Shown piece after piece: positions 31,932-39,049 of a DNA stretch of 64,000 nt. Within the stretch, counting starts at the first letter, position 1. Each line of letters starts with the position of its first letter. The notes below the pieces were generated by a model. The model worked only from the letters and a program-made list of their open reading frames with translations, was not told the DNA's origin and did not search any database. The DNA is from CAVTBT01 sp963733065 (lineage in GTDB: Bacteria; Actinomycetota; Thermoleophilia; Gaiellales; Gaiellaceae): positions 620,001 through 684,000 of the forward strand of contig CAVTBT010000005.1 of the NCBI GenBank assembly GCA_963733065.1, read 5' to 3'. The position numbers and the translations under genes were made by a program.

Positions 31932-33017
31932 ATGGAGGTCGACCGCGACGCGGTGCTGAAGGCGCTGGAGCAGGTCATCGATCCGGAGCTCAAGCGGCCG
32001 GTGACCGAGCTCGACATGGTGCGCGACGTCACCATCTCGGCCGTCGGCAAGGTGGACGTGACGATCGCGCTGACCGTCGCGGGCTGCCCCCTTCGATCGT
32101 CCTTCCAGGAGCAGGTCGACCGCCACGTGGGCGCCGTCCCGGGCGTGACCGGCGTCGAGCTTGCCTTCGACGTGATGTCGCCCGAGGAGAAGGCAGCGCT
32201 GTCGAGCCGCCTGCGCGGCGGTCGGGCCGAGCGGGAGATCTCGCTCGATCCGCGCACACGGGTCGTGGCGATCGCCTCGGGCAAGGGTGGCGTCGGCAAG
32301 TCGTCGCTGACGGTGAACCTCGCCGCGGCGCTCGACCGTGCCGGCCAGCGTGTGGGGCTGCTCGACGCCGACGTCTACGGCCACTCGCTGCCGCACATGC
32401 TCGGCCTGCACCAGCGCCCGGTCGTCGTCGACCGCATGATCGTGCCGCCGGTGCGCGGCGACCTGAAGCTGATCTCGATCGGCAACTTCCTGGACGACAA
32501 CTCGCCCGTGATGTGGCGCGGCCCGATGCTCCACCGCGCCCTCGAGCAGTTCCTCTCGGACGTGCACTGGGGCGAGCTCGACACGCTCCTCGTGGACATG
32601 CCTCCCGGCACCGGCGACGTCGCGATCTCGCTCGGACAGCTCCTGCCGCGCGCCGAGGTGCTGGTCGTCACGACGCCGCAGCCCGCCGCCCAGCAGGTGG
32701 CGATTCGCGCGGCGCTGATGGCCAAGCGGACGGGGACGCGCGTGATCGGCGTCGTCGAGAACATGTCCTGGCTCGTCGGCACCGGCCAGGAGCTCTTCGG
32801 CGCCGGCGGCGGCGAGGCGCTCGCGGCGGAGCTCGGGGTGCCGCTGCTCGGCAAGGTGCCGCTCGACCCGCTCCTGCGCGAGGCGGCAGACCGCGGCGAG
32901 CCCGTCGTCGAGTCCGACCCCGACTCGGAGGCGGCGACGGCGCTCGTGGAGATCGCCGAGCAGCTCGCGGCGCCGCGCCCCGGCGGCATCCGCAAGGCGC
33001 TCACGGTCCTGTCCTAG
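31932..33017 (+). CDS. mrp: Mrp/ApbC-family P-loop ATPase
   Basis: A 361-residue protein with an N-terminal DUF59/MIP18 domain (residues 5-80, VIDPELKRPVTELDMV) and a deviant-Walker-A ATPase (ASGKGGVGKSSLTVNLAAAL, DADVYGHSLPHMLGL, LVDMPPGTGDVAIS). The family carries iron-sulfur clusters to target proteins. The usual CxxC after ENMS is not present: the sequence reads ENMSWLVGTGQELFG. Cluster binding may therefore differ or be lost. It could support the Fe-S-rich Nuo complex coded downstream, but no direct link is visible. Confidence 0.88.
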   Translation: MEVDRDAVLKALEQVIDPELKRPVTELDMVRDVTISAVGKVDVTIALTVAGCPLRSSFQEQVDRHVGAVPGVTGVELAFDVMSPEEKAALSSRLRGGRAEREISLDPRTRVVAIASGKGGVGKSSLTVNLAAALDRAGQRVGLLDADVYGHSLPHMLGLHQRPVVVDRMIVPPVRGDLKLISIGNFLDDNSPVMWRGPMLHRALEQFLSDVHWGELDTLLVDMPPGTGDVAISLGQLLPRAEVLVVTTPQPAAQQVAIRAALMAKRTGTRVIGVVENMSWLVGTGQELFGAGGGEALAAELGVPLLGKVPLDPLLREAADRGEPVVESDPDSEAATALVEIAEQLAAPRPGGIRKALTVLS

Positions 33018-33029
33018 GGCCGGGCGGAG

Positions 33030-33765
33030 GTGACTCCCGACGAGGCGCTGGCGAGGCTGCGCGCCGTCGGACTCGATGACGAGGACGCCAGGGTGCTCTT
33101 CGAGCACTTCGACGAGGCGGAGCGCCGAGGCAAGGGAGAGCCACGGTCACTCGCGGATCGCGTGGCTCGAAGGTCTCGACTTCGATCCGGCCGCCAGCCC
33201 ACAGCTCGTCGTCTCCGAGGAGTCGTACGAGCGCTGGGACGGCGGTGGAGCGCTCGGCTACCTCGTTCTCGCGGCGGCCGTCCGCGCCCAGCTCGAGCGT
33301 CCCCCGCAGCGCGTCCGGCTCGTCGTGCTGGCGCGGACGTTTCCGACCGGCGCGCTCGGCATCTGGGCGAGACGCCTGGCCGAGGGCGGGCTGGTGGCGC
33401 TGCTGACCGCGACCTCCCCGCGCCGCCTGCCGCATCCGTCCGGCGGTGCGCCGCTCACCGGCACCAATCCGCTGGCCATCGCCGTGCCCAGCTCGGACGG
33501 CCGTCCGCTCGTCGCGGACGTGTCGATGAGCACCGCGACCTGGGGCGACGTGCTCGCGGGCCGTGCGGATGCCGACCAGCTCGTGCCGTTCGGGGGCGAG
33601 CAGGCCCACAAGGCGTTCGCGCTCGCGGCCGGGCTCCAGCTCGTCGTCGACGCGCTGGCGGGCGAGGCGCACGGCGCGGTGCTGCTCGTCGCGCGGCCCG
33701 AGCACGATCCCGTGCCGGCGTTCCGGGAGCTCGCGGCGGGGCTGCGGCTCCCGGGCGACTCCTGA
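33030..33765 (+). CDS. Ldh-family (malate/L-lactate dehydrogenase-like) protein, short and frameshifted as assembled
   Basis: A member of the YlbC/AllD-type NAD(P)-dependent oxidoreductase family. The first frame (GTG 33030) gives VLFEHFDEAERRGKG. Removing one base near 33138 joins it to SHGHSRIAWLEGLD, restoring the family's RG-x-SHG motif. Later blocks LTGTNPLAIAVPSSDG and GEQAHKAFALAAGLQLVVDAL also fit. The repaired length is 244 residues, about 100 less than normal, with the N-terminal and central parts reduced. It may not be an active dehydrogenase. It follows mrp by 12 nt. Confidence 0.68.
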
Positions 33766-33771
33766 CGAGCG

Positions 33772-34410
33772 CTACCCCGGGAAGCGCGGGTCGTCGCGGA
33801 TCGCGTCGAGATCCGAGTCGTCCGCGGCGTATTCCTGGTACTGCGGGTCGAGCTCGACGGCCCGGAGGAGGTGCCCGATCGCGTCCTCCCGGTGGCCGGC
33901 GAGCGACTCGAAGCACGCGACGTCGTACAGCAGCCTCGCGCTCTCCCCCTTCGCGGCGATTCCCTCGTGTAGCACCGCCAGCCCGCGATCGGCGTCGCCC
34001 TCCTTGAGGTAGCCGTAGGCGGCAAAGGAGTACTCCCAGTCCGAGACGTCGTGGGTTCCGGGCTTGCCGCCGATCGCGAGGACGGTCGTTCCGGGCTCGA
34101 CCGACTCCGCGCCTCGCTTGACGCTCGGATCCCGGATGAACACGACCGTTCCGGCGGGGGCCTCGTGCTCCTCGTCGTCGAGGTGGAAGCGAGCGTGTCC
34201 CGTGAGCACGACGTAGAGCTCCTCGTGGCCGAGCGTGCGCTCGGTGTGCTCCTCGACGAGGTCCTGGCCGGCCTCGCTCGAGGTGTAGGCGTTGACGCCG
34301 AACGCTGTGATGCCGAACGGCCGGCGCACGGGCGTCCAGCGCAGCGTGCCCGGGCCGGGCAGCGACTCGAGGTCGTCGATCCTGGCGATCTCGAACGGCC
34401 GCTCGCTCAT
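33772..34410 (-). CDS. Cupin-domain protein with TPR-like C-terminus (copy 2)
   Basis: A 212-residue protein. The N-terminal half is a cupin (FGVNAYTSSEAGQDLVEEH, EELYVVLTGHARFHLDDEE, APAGTVVFIRDPS). The C-terminal half has a tetratricopeptide-like pair of helices (LLYDVACFESLAGHREDAIG, HLLRAVELDPQYQEYA) and ends RDDPRFPG. It is a paralogue of the gene at 34407-35063 in the same domain order. ATG 34410 overlaps that gene's stop (ATGA). The cupin keeps His and Glu suited to metal binding, but the substrate is unknown. Confidence 0.82.
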   Translation of the reverse strand: MSERPFEIARIDDLESLPGPGTLRWTPVRRPFGITAFGVNAYTSSEAGQDLVEEHTERTLGHEELYVVLTGHARFHLDDEEHEAPAGTVVFIRDPSVKRGAESVEPGTTVLAIGGKPGTHDVSDWEYSFAAYGYLKEGDADRGLAVLHEGIAAKGESARLLYDVACFESLAGHREDAIGHLLRAVELDPQYQEYAADDSDLDAIRDDPRFPG

Positions 34411-35063
34411 GCGACCGCCCGCGGGAAGCGCTCGTCGCCGCGCAGCGACTCGAGGTCGTTGTCGGTCTGGGCATGGTCCCGGAAGCGCTCGTCGAGCTCG
34501 ATGGCCCGCCGCAGGTGGAACATCGCGTCTTCGTCGTGACCGGCCCGGGCCTCCGCGCACGCGAGGTTGTAGAGCGTTCCGGCGCTGTCGGGCCGTTCGA
34601 TGAGCTGGCCCGAGAGCACGTCGATCGCTCGTTCCCACTCCTCGGTGCGCCAGAACCGCAGGGCCTCCGCCGAGCGCTCCCACGGGGAGACGCTGAACGC
34701 CTCGTCCGGCCTGCCGCCGACGACCAGGACGATCGTCCCCTCCTCCTCGGCGACCGCGGCGCGCGTGCTCGCGGGGTCGCCGACGTAGACGACGGTGCCG
34801 GCCGGCGCCTCGTATTCGCTGCCGTCGACGGTGAACCGGGCGCGTCCGGCGGTCACGACGTAGATCTCCTCGTGGCCTCCGGCGCCCGGCCCGACCTCGT
34901 CGTGCTCGCCGATCAGCTGCTGGCCGGCGGCGGTCGACTCCCAGGCGTTGATGCCGAAGGCGCCGATCCCGAGCGCCGAGCGGATCGGGCGCCACGTCGG
35001 GCGTCCCTCGTCGCTGTAGCCCTCGATGTCGCTGAGCCGCGCCACGCGCGTCGTCTCGCTCAC
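34407..35063 (-). CDS. Cupin-domain protein with TPR-like C-terminus (copy 1)
   Basis: A 218-residue paralogue of the next gene. Cupin parts: LGIGAFGINAWESTAAGQQL, HEEIYVVTAGRARFTVDG, APAGTVVYVGDP. TPR-like part: LYNLACAEARAGHDEDAMFH and LRRAIELDERFRDHAQ; end GDERFPRAVA. GTG 35063 has GAGGAGG just upstream, inside the end of the DUF1028 gene, and overlaps its stop. The tandem arrangement suggests a recent duplication with both copies kept. Confidence 0.82.
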   Translation of the reverse strand: MSETTRVARLSDIEGYSDEGRPTWRPIRSALGIGAFGINAWESTAAGQQLIGEHDEVGPGAGGHEEIYVVTAGRARFTVDGSEYEAPAGTVVYVGDPASTRAAVAEEEGTIVLVVGGRPDEAFSVSPWERSAEALRFWRTEEWERAIDVLSGQLIERPDSAGTLYNLACAEARAGHDEDAMFHLRRAIELDERFRDHAQTDNDLESLRGDERFPRAVA

Positions 35064-35914
35064 GACTGCCTCCTCAGCTCGTCCAGTACCACCGGGTCGA
35101 TCCATTCTGCGCCCTCGACCCGCTCCTCCAGGTTCTCGGTGCCCGCCCACGCGAACAGCGCCTCCGTCGCGGTGCCGTCGTAGCCGAGCCGGCCGAGCCG
35201 CGCGACGAGCTCCGTCCGCAGCTCGTCGTCCACCTCGAGCCACTCGTCTCGCGGTGTCTGACCGAACAGCTGCTGGTGAATGCCGTACAGCCGGTCGAGC
35301 TCCTCGATCGGCTGCGCATGGTCGTCGACGCGCAGGTCGACGACGGTGTCGGAGAGGTTGGCATACCCGGCGTCGCGCTCGACCACGAGCAGGGACGCGG
35401 ACTGCTGCCCGCGGCGATCGCCGCCGGCGAGCTGGGCGGCCGCGAGGCAGCGCAGCAGCCGCACCGCGAGCGAGGTGCCTGCCGTGGCCTCGAACGTGTC
35501 CGCAAGGGCGTCGACGGTGGCGGCGGAGACGAGGATGTTGCCCTGGGCGGCGTAGCGGGCCCCCGTTCGGCCGCCGGCCCACTCGTGGCATTCCGAGCCG
35601 GTGAACGTGGCCGCCCGTCCCTCGCGGTCGACGATGCCGACCTGGCGCGTCTCGCGCCCATCGTCGGCGGCGGTCAGGCGCTCGACGACCTCGTCCGCCG
35701 AGAGGCCGGTGCGCAGCAGGCCCAGCCCGTCGGGCCCGTACCGCGGGTTGGCGTACGACTGCGTCGCGACGGCACCGACCTGCGGAACGGCCCACGGCAC
35801 GACGGAGCCGACGGCGAGGAACTTCGACTGGACGCCGACGCCCCACTGACGCGCGTCCAGGTCGCACGCGACGATCGAGTAGGTCGCGACGAGCCGGGCG
35901 CGGTCGCTAGCCAT
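35060..35914 (-). CDS. DUF1028 family protein (Ntn-hydrolase-like)
   Basis: A 284-residue DUF1028 protein. It opens with the family's ATYSIVACDLDARQWGVGVQ, then GSVVPWAVPQVGAVATQSYA, GIVDREGRAATFTGSECHEW and YAAQGNILVS. DUF1028 is thought to have an Ntn-hydrolase-like fold; the substrate is unknown. The C-terminal extension has a peptidoglycan-binding-like helical part (HQQLFGQTPRDEWLEVDDEL). The ATG overlaps the end of the upstream 91-residue gene. Confidence 0.87.
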   Translation of the reverse strand: MASDRARLVATYSIVACDLDARQWGVGVQSKFLAVGSVVPWAVPQVGAVATQSYANPRYGPDGLGLLRTGLSADEVVERLTAADDGRETRQVGIVDREGRAATFTGSECHEWAGGRTGARYAAQGNILVSAATVDALADTFEATAGTSLAVRLLRCLAAAQLAGGDRRGQQSASLLVVERDAGYANLSDTVVDLRVDDHAQPIEELDRLYGIHQQLFGQTPRDEWLEVDDELRTELVARLGRLGYDGTATEALFAWAGTENLEERVEGAEWIDPVVLDELRRQS

Positions 35915-36182
35915 ACGTCAGCTTCGTCAGGTCGAGCGCCAGCAGGTCGGTCCGGCCGGGAGGGACGAGGGCGCAGGCGACCTCCGGCCGGGCGAGCGCG
36001 CGACCGATCTGCTCCGCGCTGCTCGCGCGCACGACCACGGGCCGGCCCTGCTCGTGCGCGTCGCGCAGCAGCGCCTCGTCGGCGACGTCGTCGAGCACGA
36101 GCGCGCCGGCCACGTCGAGCTCTCCGTCGACCGCGATCGCGGGCACGCGGCGGCCGGTCGCGCCGAACCAGCGCTCCCTCAC
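35907..36182 (-). CDS. Small hypothetical protein
   Basis: A 91-residue protein starting at GTG 36182, overlapping the stop of a 27-codon frame (GTGA) and itself overlapping the DUF1028 start by 8 nt. Contains VAGALVLDDVADEALLRDAH and RPEVACALVPPGRTDLLALD. No family recognised. The position says it belongs to the DUF1028/cupin operon. Confidence 0.5.
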   Translation of the reverse strand: MRERWFGATGRRVPAIAVDGELDVAGALVLDDVADEALLRDAHEQGRPVVVRASSAEQIGRALARPEVACALVPPGRTDLLALDLTKLTYG

Positions 36183-36262
36183 AGCTCGATCGTCTCCCCC
36201 GGGGCCGGCACGTCGAACCGGAGCGCGGAATGGCCGAGCCAGGTCAGGGCGAGGGACGCCAT
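36179..36262 (-). CDS. 27-codon reading frame resembling a metallo-hydrolase N-terminus
   Basis: Encodes a peptide starting MASLALTWLGHSALRFDVP. GGAGGAAGC lies just before the ATG, a strong ribosome site embedded in the end of the cyclase gene. LTWLGHSALRF is like the first strand of UPF0173/metallo-beta-lactamase-fold hydrolases, but the frame stops before any metal motif. It is either a remnant or a coupling peptide; its stop overlaps the next start (GTGA). Confidence 0.4.
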   Translation of the reverse strand: MASLALTWLGHSALRFDVPAPGETIEL

Positions 36263-37878
36263 GCTTCCTCCGTGGTCGGGGCGCGGCGTGAGCGTACGTC
36301 ACCGAGGCGATAGGCCTCGACGGGCTCGCTGCGGCCCTTGACCTGGAGCTCGCCGAGTGGCTCGAGGGACGCGCCTTCGAGCCGCTCGGCGGTCGCGGCC
36401 GCGAGGATCACCTGGCCGGGCCGCGCGTGCGCCTGCAGCCGCGCGGCGAGGTTCGTGGTGTCGCCGATGGCGGCGAAGCTGCGCTGCTCGGCGGTGCCGA
36501 CGTGGCCGACGGCGGCGGGACCGGTCGCGAGGCCGGCGCGGAAACGCGGCCAGCCGGGGTGCTCGCCGGCAATTCGCTCCGATCCGGACAGCATCGCCGA
36601 GGCCGCCCGGGCCGCCCGGTCGGCGTGGTCGGGCTGGTCGCCCACGGCGTTGAAGACGGCCATCACCGCGTCGCCGGCGAAGCGCTCGATCGTGGCCCCG
36701 TCGCGCAGGAGCACCGGCACGGCTTCGGCCCAGTATGCGTTCAGCATCTGGATCGCCTCGGCGGGCGGTCGCGTCTCCGAGTAGGTCGTGAAGCCCTCGA
36801 GGTCGGCGAAGAGCACCGTCACCTCTCGCTCGACGCCGCCGAGCTCCGCGCCTGCCGGCGCACGCTCGAGCTCCGCCGCGAAGCCGGGCGAGACGTATGG
36901 CCGGAAGAGGCCGTCGATCCGCTGCACCTCGCTCGCGGAGCGCTCGAGCACGGCCAGCTCGTCGGCGCTCAACCCGCGCGCGATCAGCTGCGTGCGCACC
37001 GGCTCGAGCGGCTCCCCGCGCTCCAGGGTCGTGACGATGCTGCGCAGCGCGTCGGCCGTGCGCTCGTCGACCTGTTCGAGCGTCGCGTCCAGGTAGACGC
37101 CTCCGAACGCCGCGGAGACCGAGGCGTGGCGTCGGTAACCGGCGTGCGCGGCCCAGAGCACCAGCACGAACGCGCCGGTCATCATCAGGTGCCACTCCCA
37201 CCAGGACAGGTGCCAGCTGCGCGACAGCGCGATCGTGACGAGGGCCTCGGCCAGCAGCACCCAGGCTGCCGCGATCGCGGCCGGGAGTGGGTCGCGGCGC
37301 CGCCGGTAGAGCTGGACGTAGCGCACCGCGGCGAAGACGTAGAGCAGGGATCCGGCCGCGGCTGCCGCCACGAGCTCGAACCGGATGTCCTCCGGCGGCA
37401 GCGGATCGTCGAGCGGCGGCAGCTCGGCGACCGAGACGATTCCCCACAGCGCGAGCGCCGCGAACAGGCCGCCGCGCAGCAGCCGCTCGTGACGCAGCAC
37501 CGCGGCGGCCCGCCTCGCGTCGAGGTCGAGCGCCGACCAGGCCGCGAAGATCCCGGCGATTACGAGGCCGACGGGCGTTGCGATGACGAAGCCGGTGTTC
37601 TTGGCGTCCACGATCGAGCCCGGTGTCGCGAGCGCGTGCAGGGCCAGGAAGCCGGCGCTCGAGAGAAACGCCAGCGACACGAGCGAGGCCCGGGCGTCGC
37701 CCCGGCGACGTGCCGCCTCACTCGCGGCCAGGCCGAGCACGACGTTCACGAGCGCGGTGCCGAGCACGAGCCAGAAGTGGGTCGGCTGGTGCTCGAGGTG
37801 CGCGTCGGTCCCGGGCGCGGCGAGCAGCAATACGAGGCCGGCGACCGGGAGGGCGAGCAGGACGGCGACGGTCGGCAC
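36244..37878 (-). CDS. Membrane-anchored class III adenylate/guanylate cyclase
   Basis: A 544-residue protein. Seven or so hydrophobic segments fill residues 1-270 (VPTVAVLLALPVAGLVLLLA first). After a helical linker, the cyclase domain at about 355-530 has VTVLFADLEGFTTYSE, IERFAGDAVMAVFNAVGD and AAIGDTTNLAARLQAHA, with both metal Asp present. The output is probably cAMP. GTG 37878 is chosen because TACGCT lies 7 nt upstream and the first membrane helix begins there; longer frames upstream are rich in Arg and Ser and look non-coding. It is the head of the operon with the DUF1028 and cupin genes. Confidence 0.87.
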   Translation of the reverse strand: MPTVAVLLALPVAGLVLLLAAPGTDAHLEHQPTHFWLVLGTALVNVVLGLAASEAARRRGDARASLVSLAFLSSAGFLALHALATPGSIVDAKNTGFVIATPVGLVIAGIFAAWSALDLDARRAAAVLRHERLLRGGLFAALALWGIVSVAELPPLDDPLPPEDIRFELVAAAAAGSLLYVFAAVRYVQLYRRRRDPLPAAIAAAWVLLAEALVTIALSRSWHLSWWEWHLMMTGAFVLVLWAAHAGYRRHASVSAAFGGVYLDATLEQVDERTADALRSIVTTLERGEPLEPVRTQLIARGLSADELAVLERSASEVQRIDGLFRPYVSPGFAAELERAPAGAELGGVEREVTVLFADLEGFTTYSETRPPAEAIQMLNAYWAEAVPVLLRDGATIERFAGDAVMAVFNAVGDQPDHADRAARAASAMLSGSERIAGEHPGWPRFRAGLATGPAAVGHVGTAEQRSFAAIGDTTNLAARLQAHARPGQVILAAATAERLEGASLEPLGELQVKGRSEPVEAYRLGDVRSRRAPTTEEAWRPSP

Positions 37879-37885
37879 CTCGCCG

Positions 37886-37891
37886 AGCGTA
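37886..37891 (-). promoter_or_regulatory. Candidate -10 element of the membrane cyclase gene (leaderless)
   Basis: Minus-strand TACGCT 7 nt before GTG 37878. It decides the start choice. Confidence 0.5.
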
Positions 37892-37933
37892 GCGCGGGGG
37901 AGGAGGACGCTGCGCCGTCGAGAAGCCCGGCGC

Positions 37934-38320
37934 ATGAACGCCCGTCTCGTCGCCGTGGCGCTCGCCGGGGCCGCCGTGCTCCTCGACGCATCGGGCGTGC
38001 ACGGGGCGGCGGCGCTCGCCCTCGTCGTCGCCGTGCCGGCTGCGGGCATCGCCGGTCTCCAGGCACTCGCGGATGCGGTCGTCAGCCCGACGGTCGTCGG
38101 GCAGCTCCGGGTCGTCACCGCGGCGGTGGCGGTGGTGTCGATCGTGGCAGCGGCGGCGCTGCGGGCACCCCTGACCGGCGCCGAGGCTCCTCCGTCGGCA
38201 GCCGCGCTTGCACTCGCCGTCGCGCTCGGCGCCTTCGCCTGCCACGCGCTCGTGGGCGGGCTGGCGCTGCTCCGGCGTCAGCCCGGCGTGACGGTGTCAG
38301 ACACTGTCACGCGCGCCTGA
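37934..38320 (+). CDS. Small integral membrane protein
   Basis: A 128-residue hydrophobic protein with about four membrane segments (LVAVALAGAAVLLDASGV, ALALVVAVPAAGIAGL, VVTAAVAVVSIVAAAAL, AAALALAVALGAFACHAL). The last residues GVTVSDTVTRA are coded by a 27-bp palindrome, which seems to have been taken into the reading frame. It converges with the HAD gene with 24 nt of overlap. Family not recognised. Confidence 0.6.
   Translation: MNARLVAVALAGAAVLLDASGVHGAAALALVVAVPAAGIAGLQALADAVVSPTVVGQLRVVTAAVAVVSIVAAAALRAPLTGAEAPPSAAALALAVALGAFACHALVGGLALLRRQPGVTVSDTVTRA
38286..38312. repeat. 27-bp palindromic element, copy 1
   Basis: Arms GCGTGACGGTGTC and GACACTGTCACGC around a central A; one of 13 pairs is G-T. 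The second copy is at 55881-55907. It covers the 3' ends of two convergent genes and supplies the stop codon of the HAD gene (TGA on the minus strand, 38297-38299). It may end transcription on both strands. Confidence 0.75.
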
Positions 38321-39049
38321 CGCCTCGTCGAGCGGCGGCAGACCCAGCAGGCGCGGCACCTCACGGAGCTCCCGTGCCAGGTGCGCTCCCGGCGGCAGAT
38401 CGCCGCCCCGCGCGCCCGGGAGCCAGATGACCGCGGCGAGCCCGGCCCCGATCCCGCCGAGCACGTCGTTCGCCAGCGAGTCGCCGACCATCGCGGTCTC
38501 CTCCGCGCGCGTGCCGAGGAGCTCGAGCGCCTTGGTGAACGCCTCGGGCTCGGGCTTGGCGACGCCGAGCTCCTCCGAGATCGCGATCGCGTCGAGCTCC
38601 ACGCCGAGCCCGGACACCTCGAGCTTGCGGCGCTGGAACGCCGACGGGCCGTTCGTGAGCACGCCGACCCGGATGCCGGTGCCGCGCAGCGCGCGGACCA
38701 TGGCGACCGACTCCGGGAAGGGCTGGAGCTCGTCGGCGATGCGCTCCTTCGCCGCGACGTACCTCGTCAGCAGCTCGTCGCTGACCTCGCCCCACGGCGA
38801 GAGGGCGTCGGCGAGCCGGCGCCGCCGGAAGGTGAGGAAGTCGACACGACCCGAGGCGAGCTCCGCGTAGTGGCCCTCGAGCACGTCGAGGTACCGCCGC
38901 CGCAGCTCCGCTCGGTCGACGCCGGGGACGTGCTCGTCGATGACGTCCGCCACCGCCTCCCAGACGACGGCTTCGGTGCCGCTGGAGTCGGCGAGCGTGT
39001 CGTCGAGGTCGAAGAGGATTCCGCGCAGCGCAGGCGGCGCGTCGGCCAC
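38297..39049 (-). CDS. HAD-family hydrolase
   Basis: A 250-residue HAD-superfamily phosphatase. Motif I is ILFDLDDTLADSS with the nucleophile Asp, motif II VLTNGPS, the Lys in GVAKPEPEAF, and motif IV VGDSLANDVLGG. It belongs to the HAD-IA group, whose substrates include phosphoglycolate, sugars and nucleotides. GTG 39049 shares a base with the nuoN stop (TAGTG), so it is the last gene of the nuo operon as arranged here. Its stop lies at the centre of a palindrome. Confidence 0.87.
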   Translation of the reverse strand: MADAPPALRGILFDLDDTLADSSGTEAVVWEAVADVIDEHVPGVDRAELRRRYLDVLEGHYAELASGRVDFLTFRRRRLADALSPWGEVSDELLTRYVAAKERIADELQPFPESVAMVRALRGTGIRVGVLTNGPSAFQRRKLEVSGLGVELDAIAISEELGVAKPEPEAFTKALELLGTRAEETAMVGDSLANDVLGGIGAGLAAVIWLPGARGGDLPPGAHLARELREVPRLLGLPPLDEASGARDSV

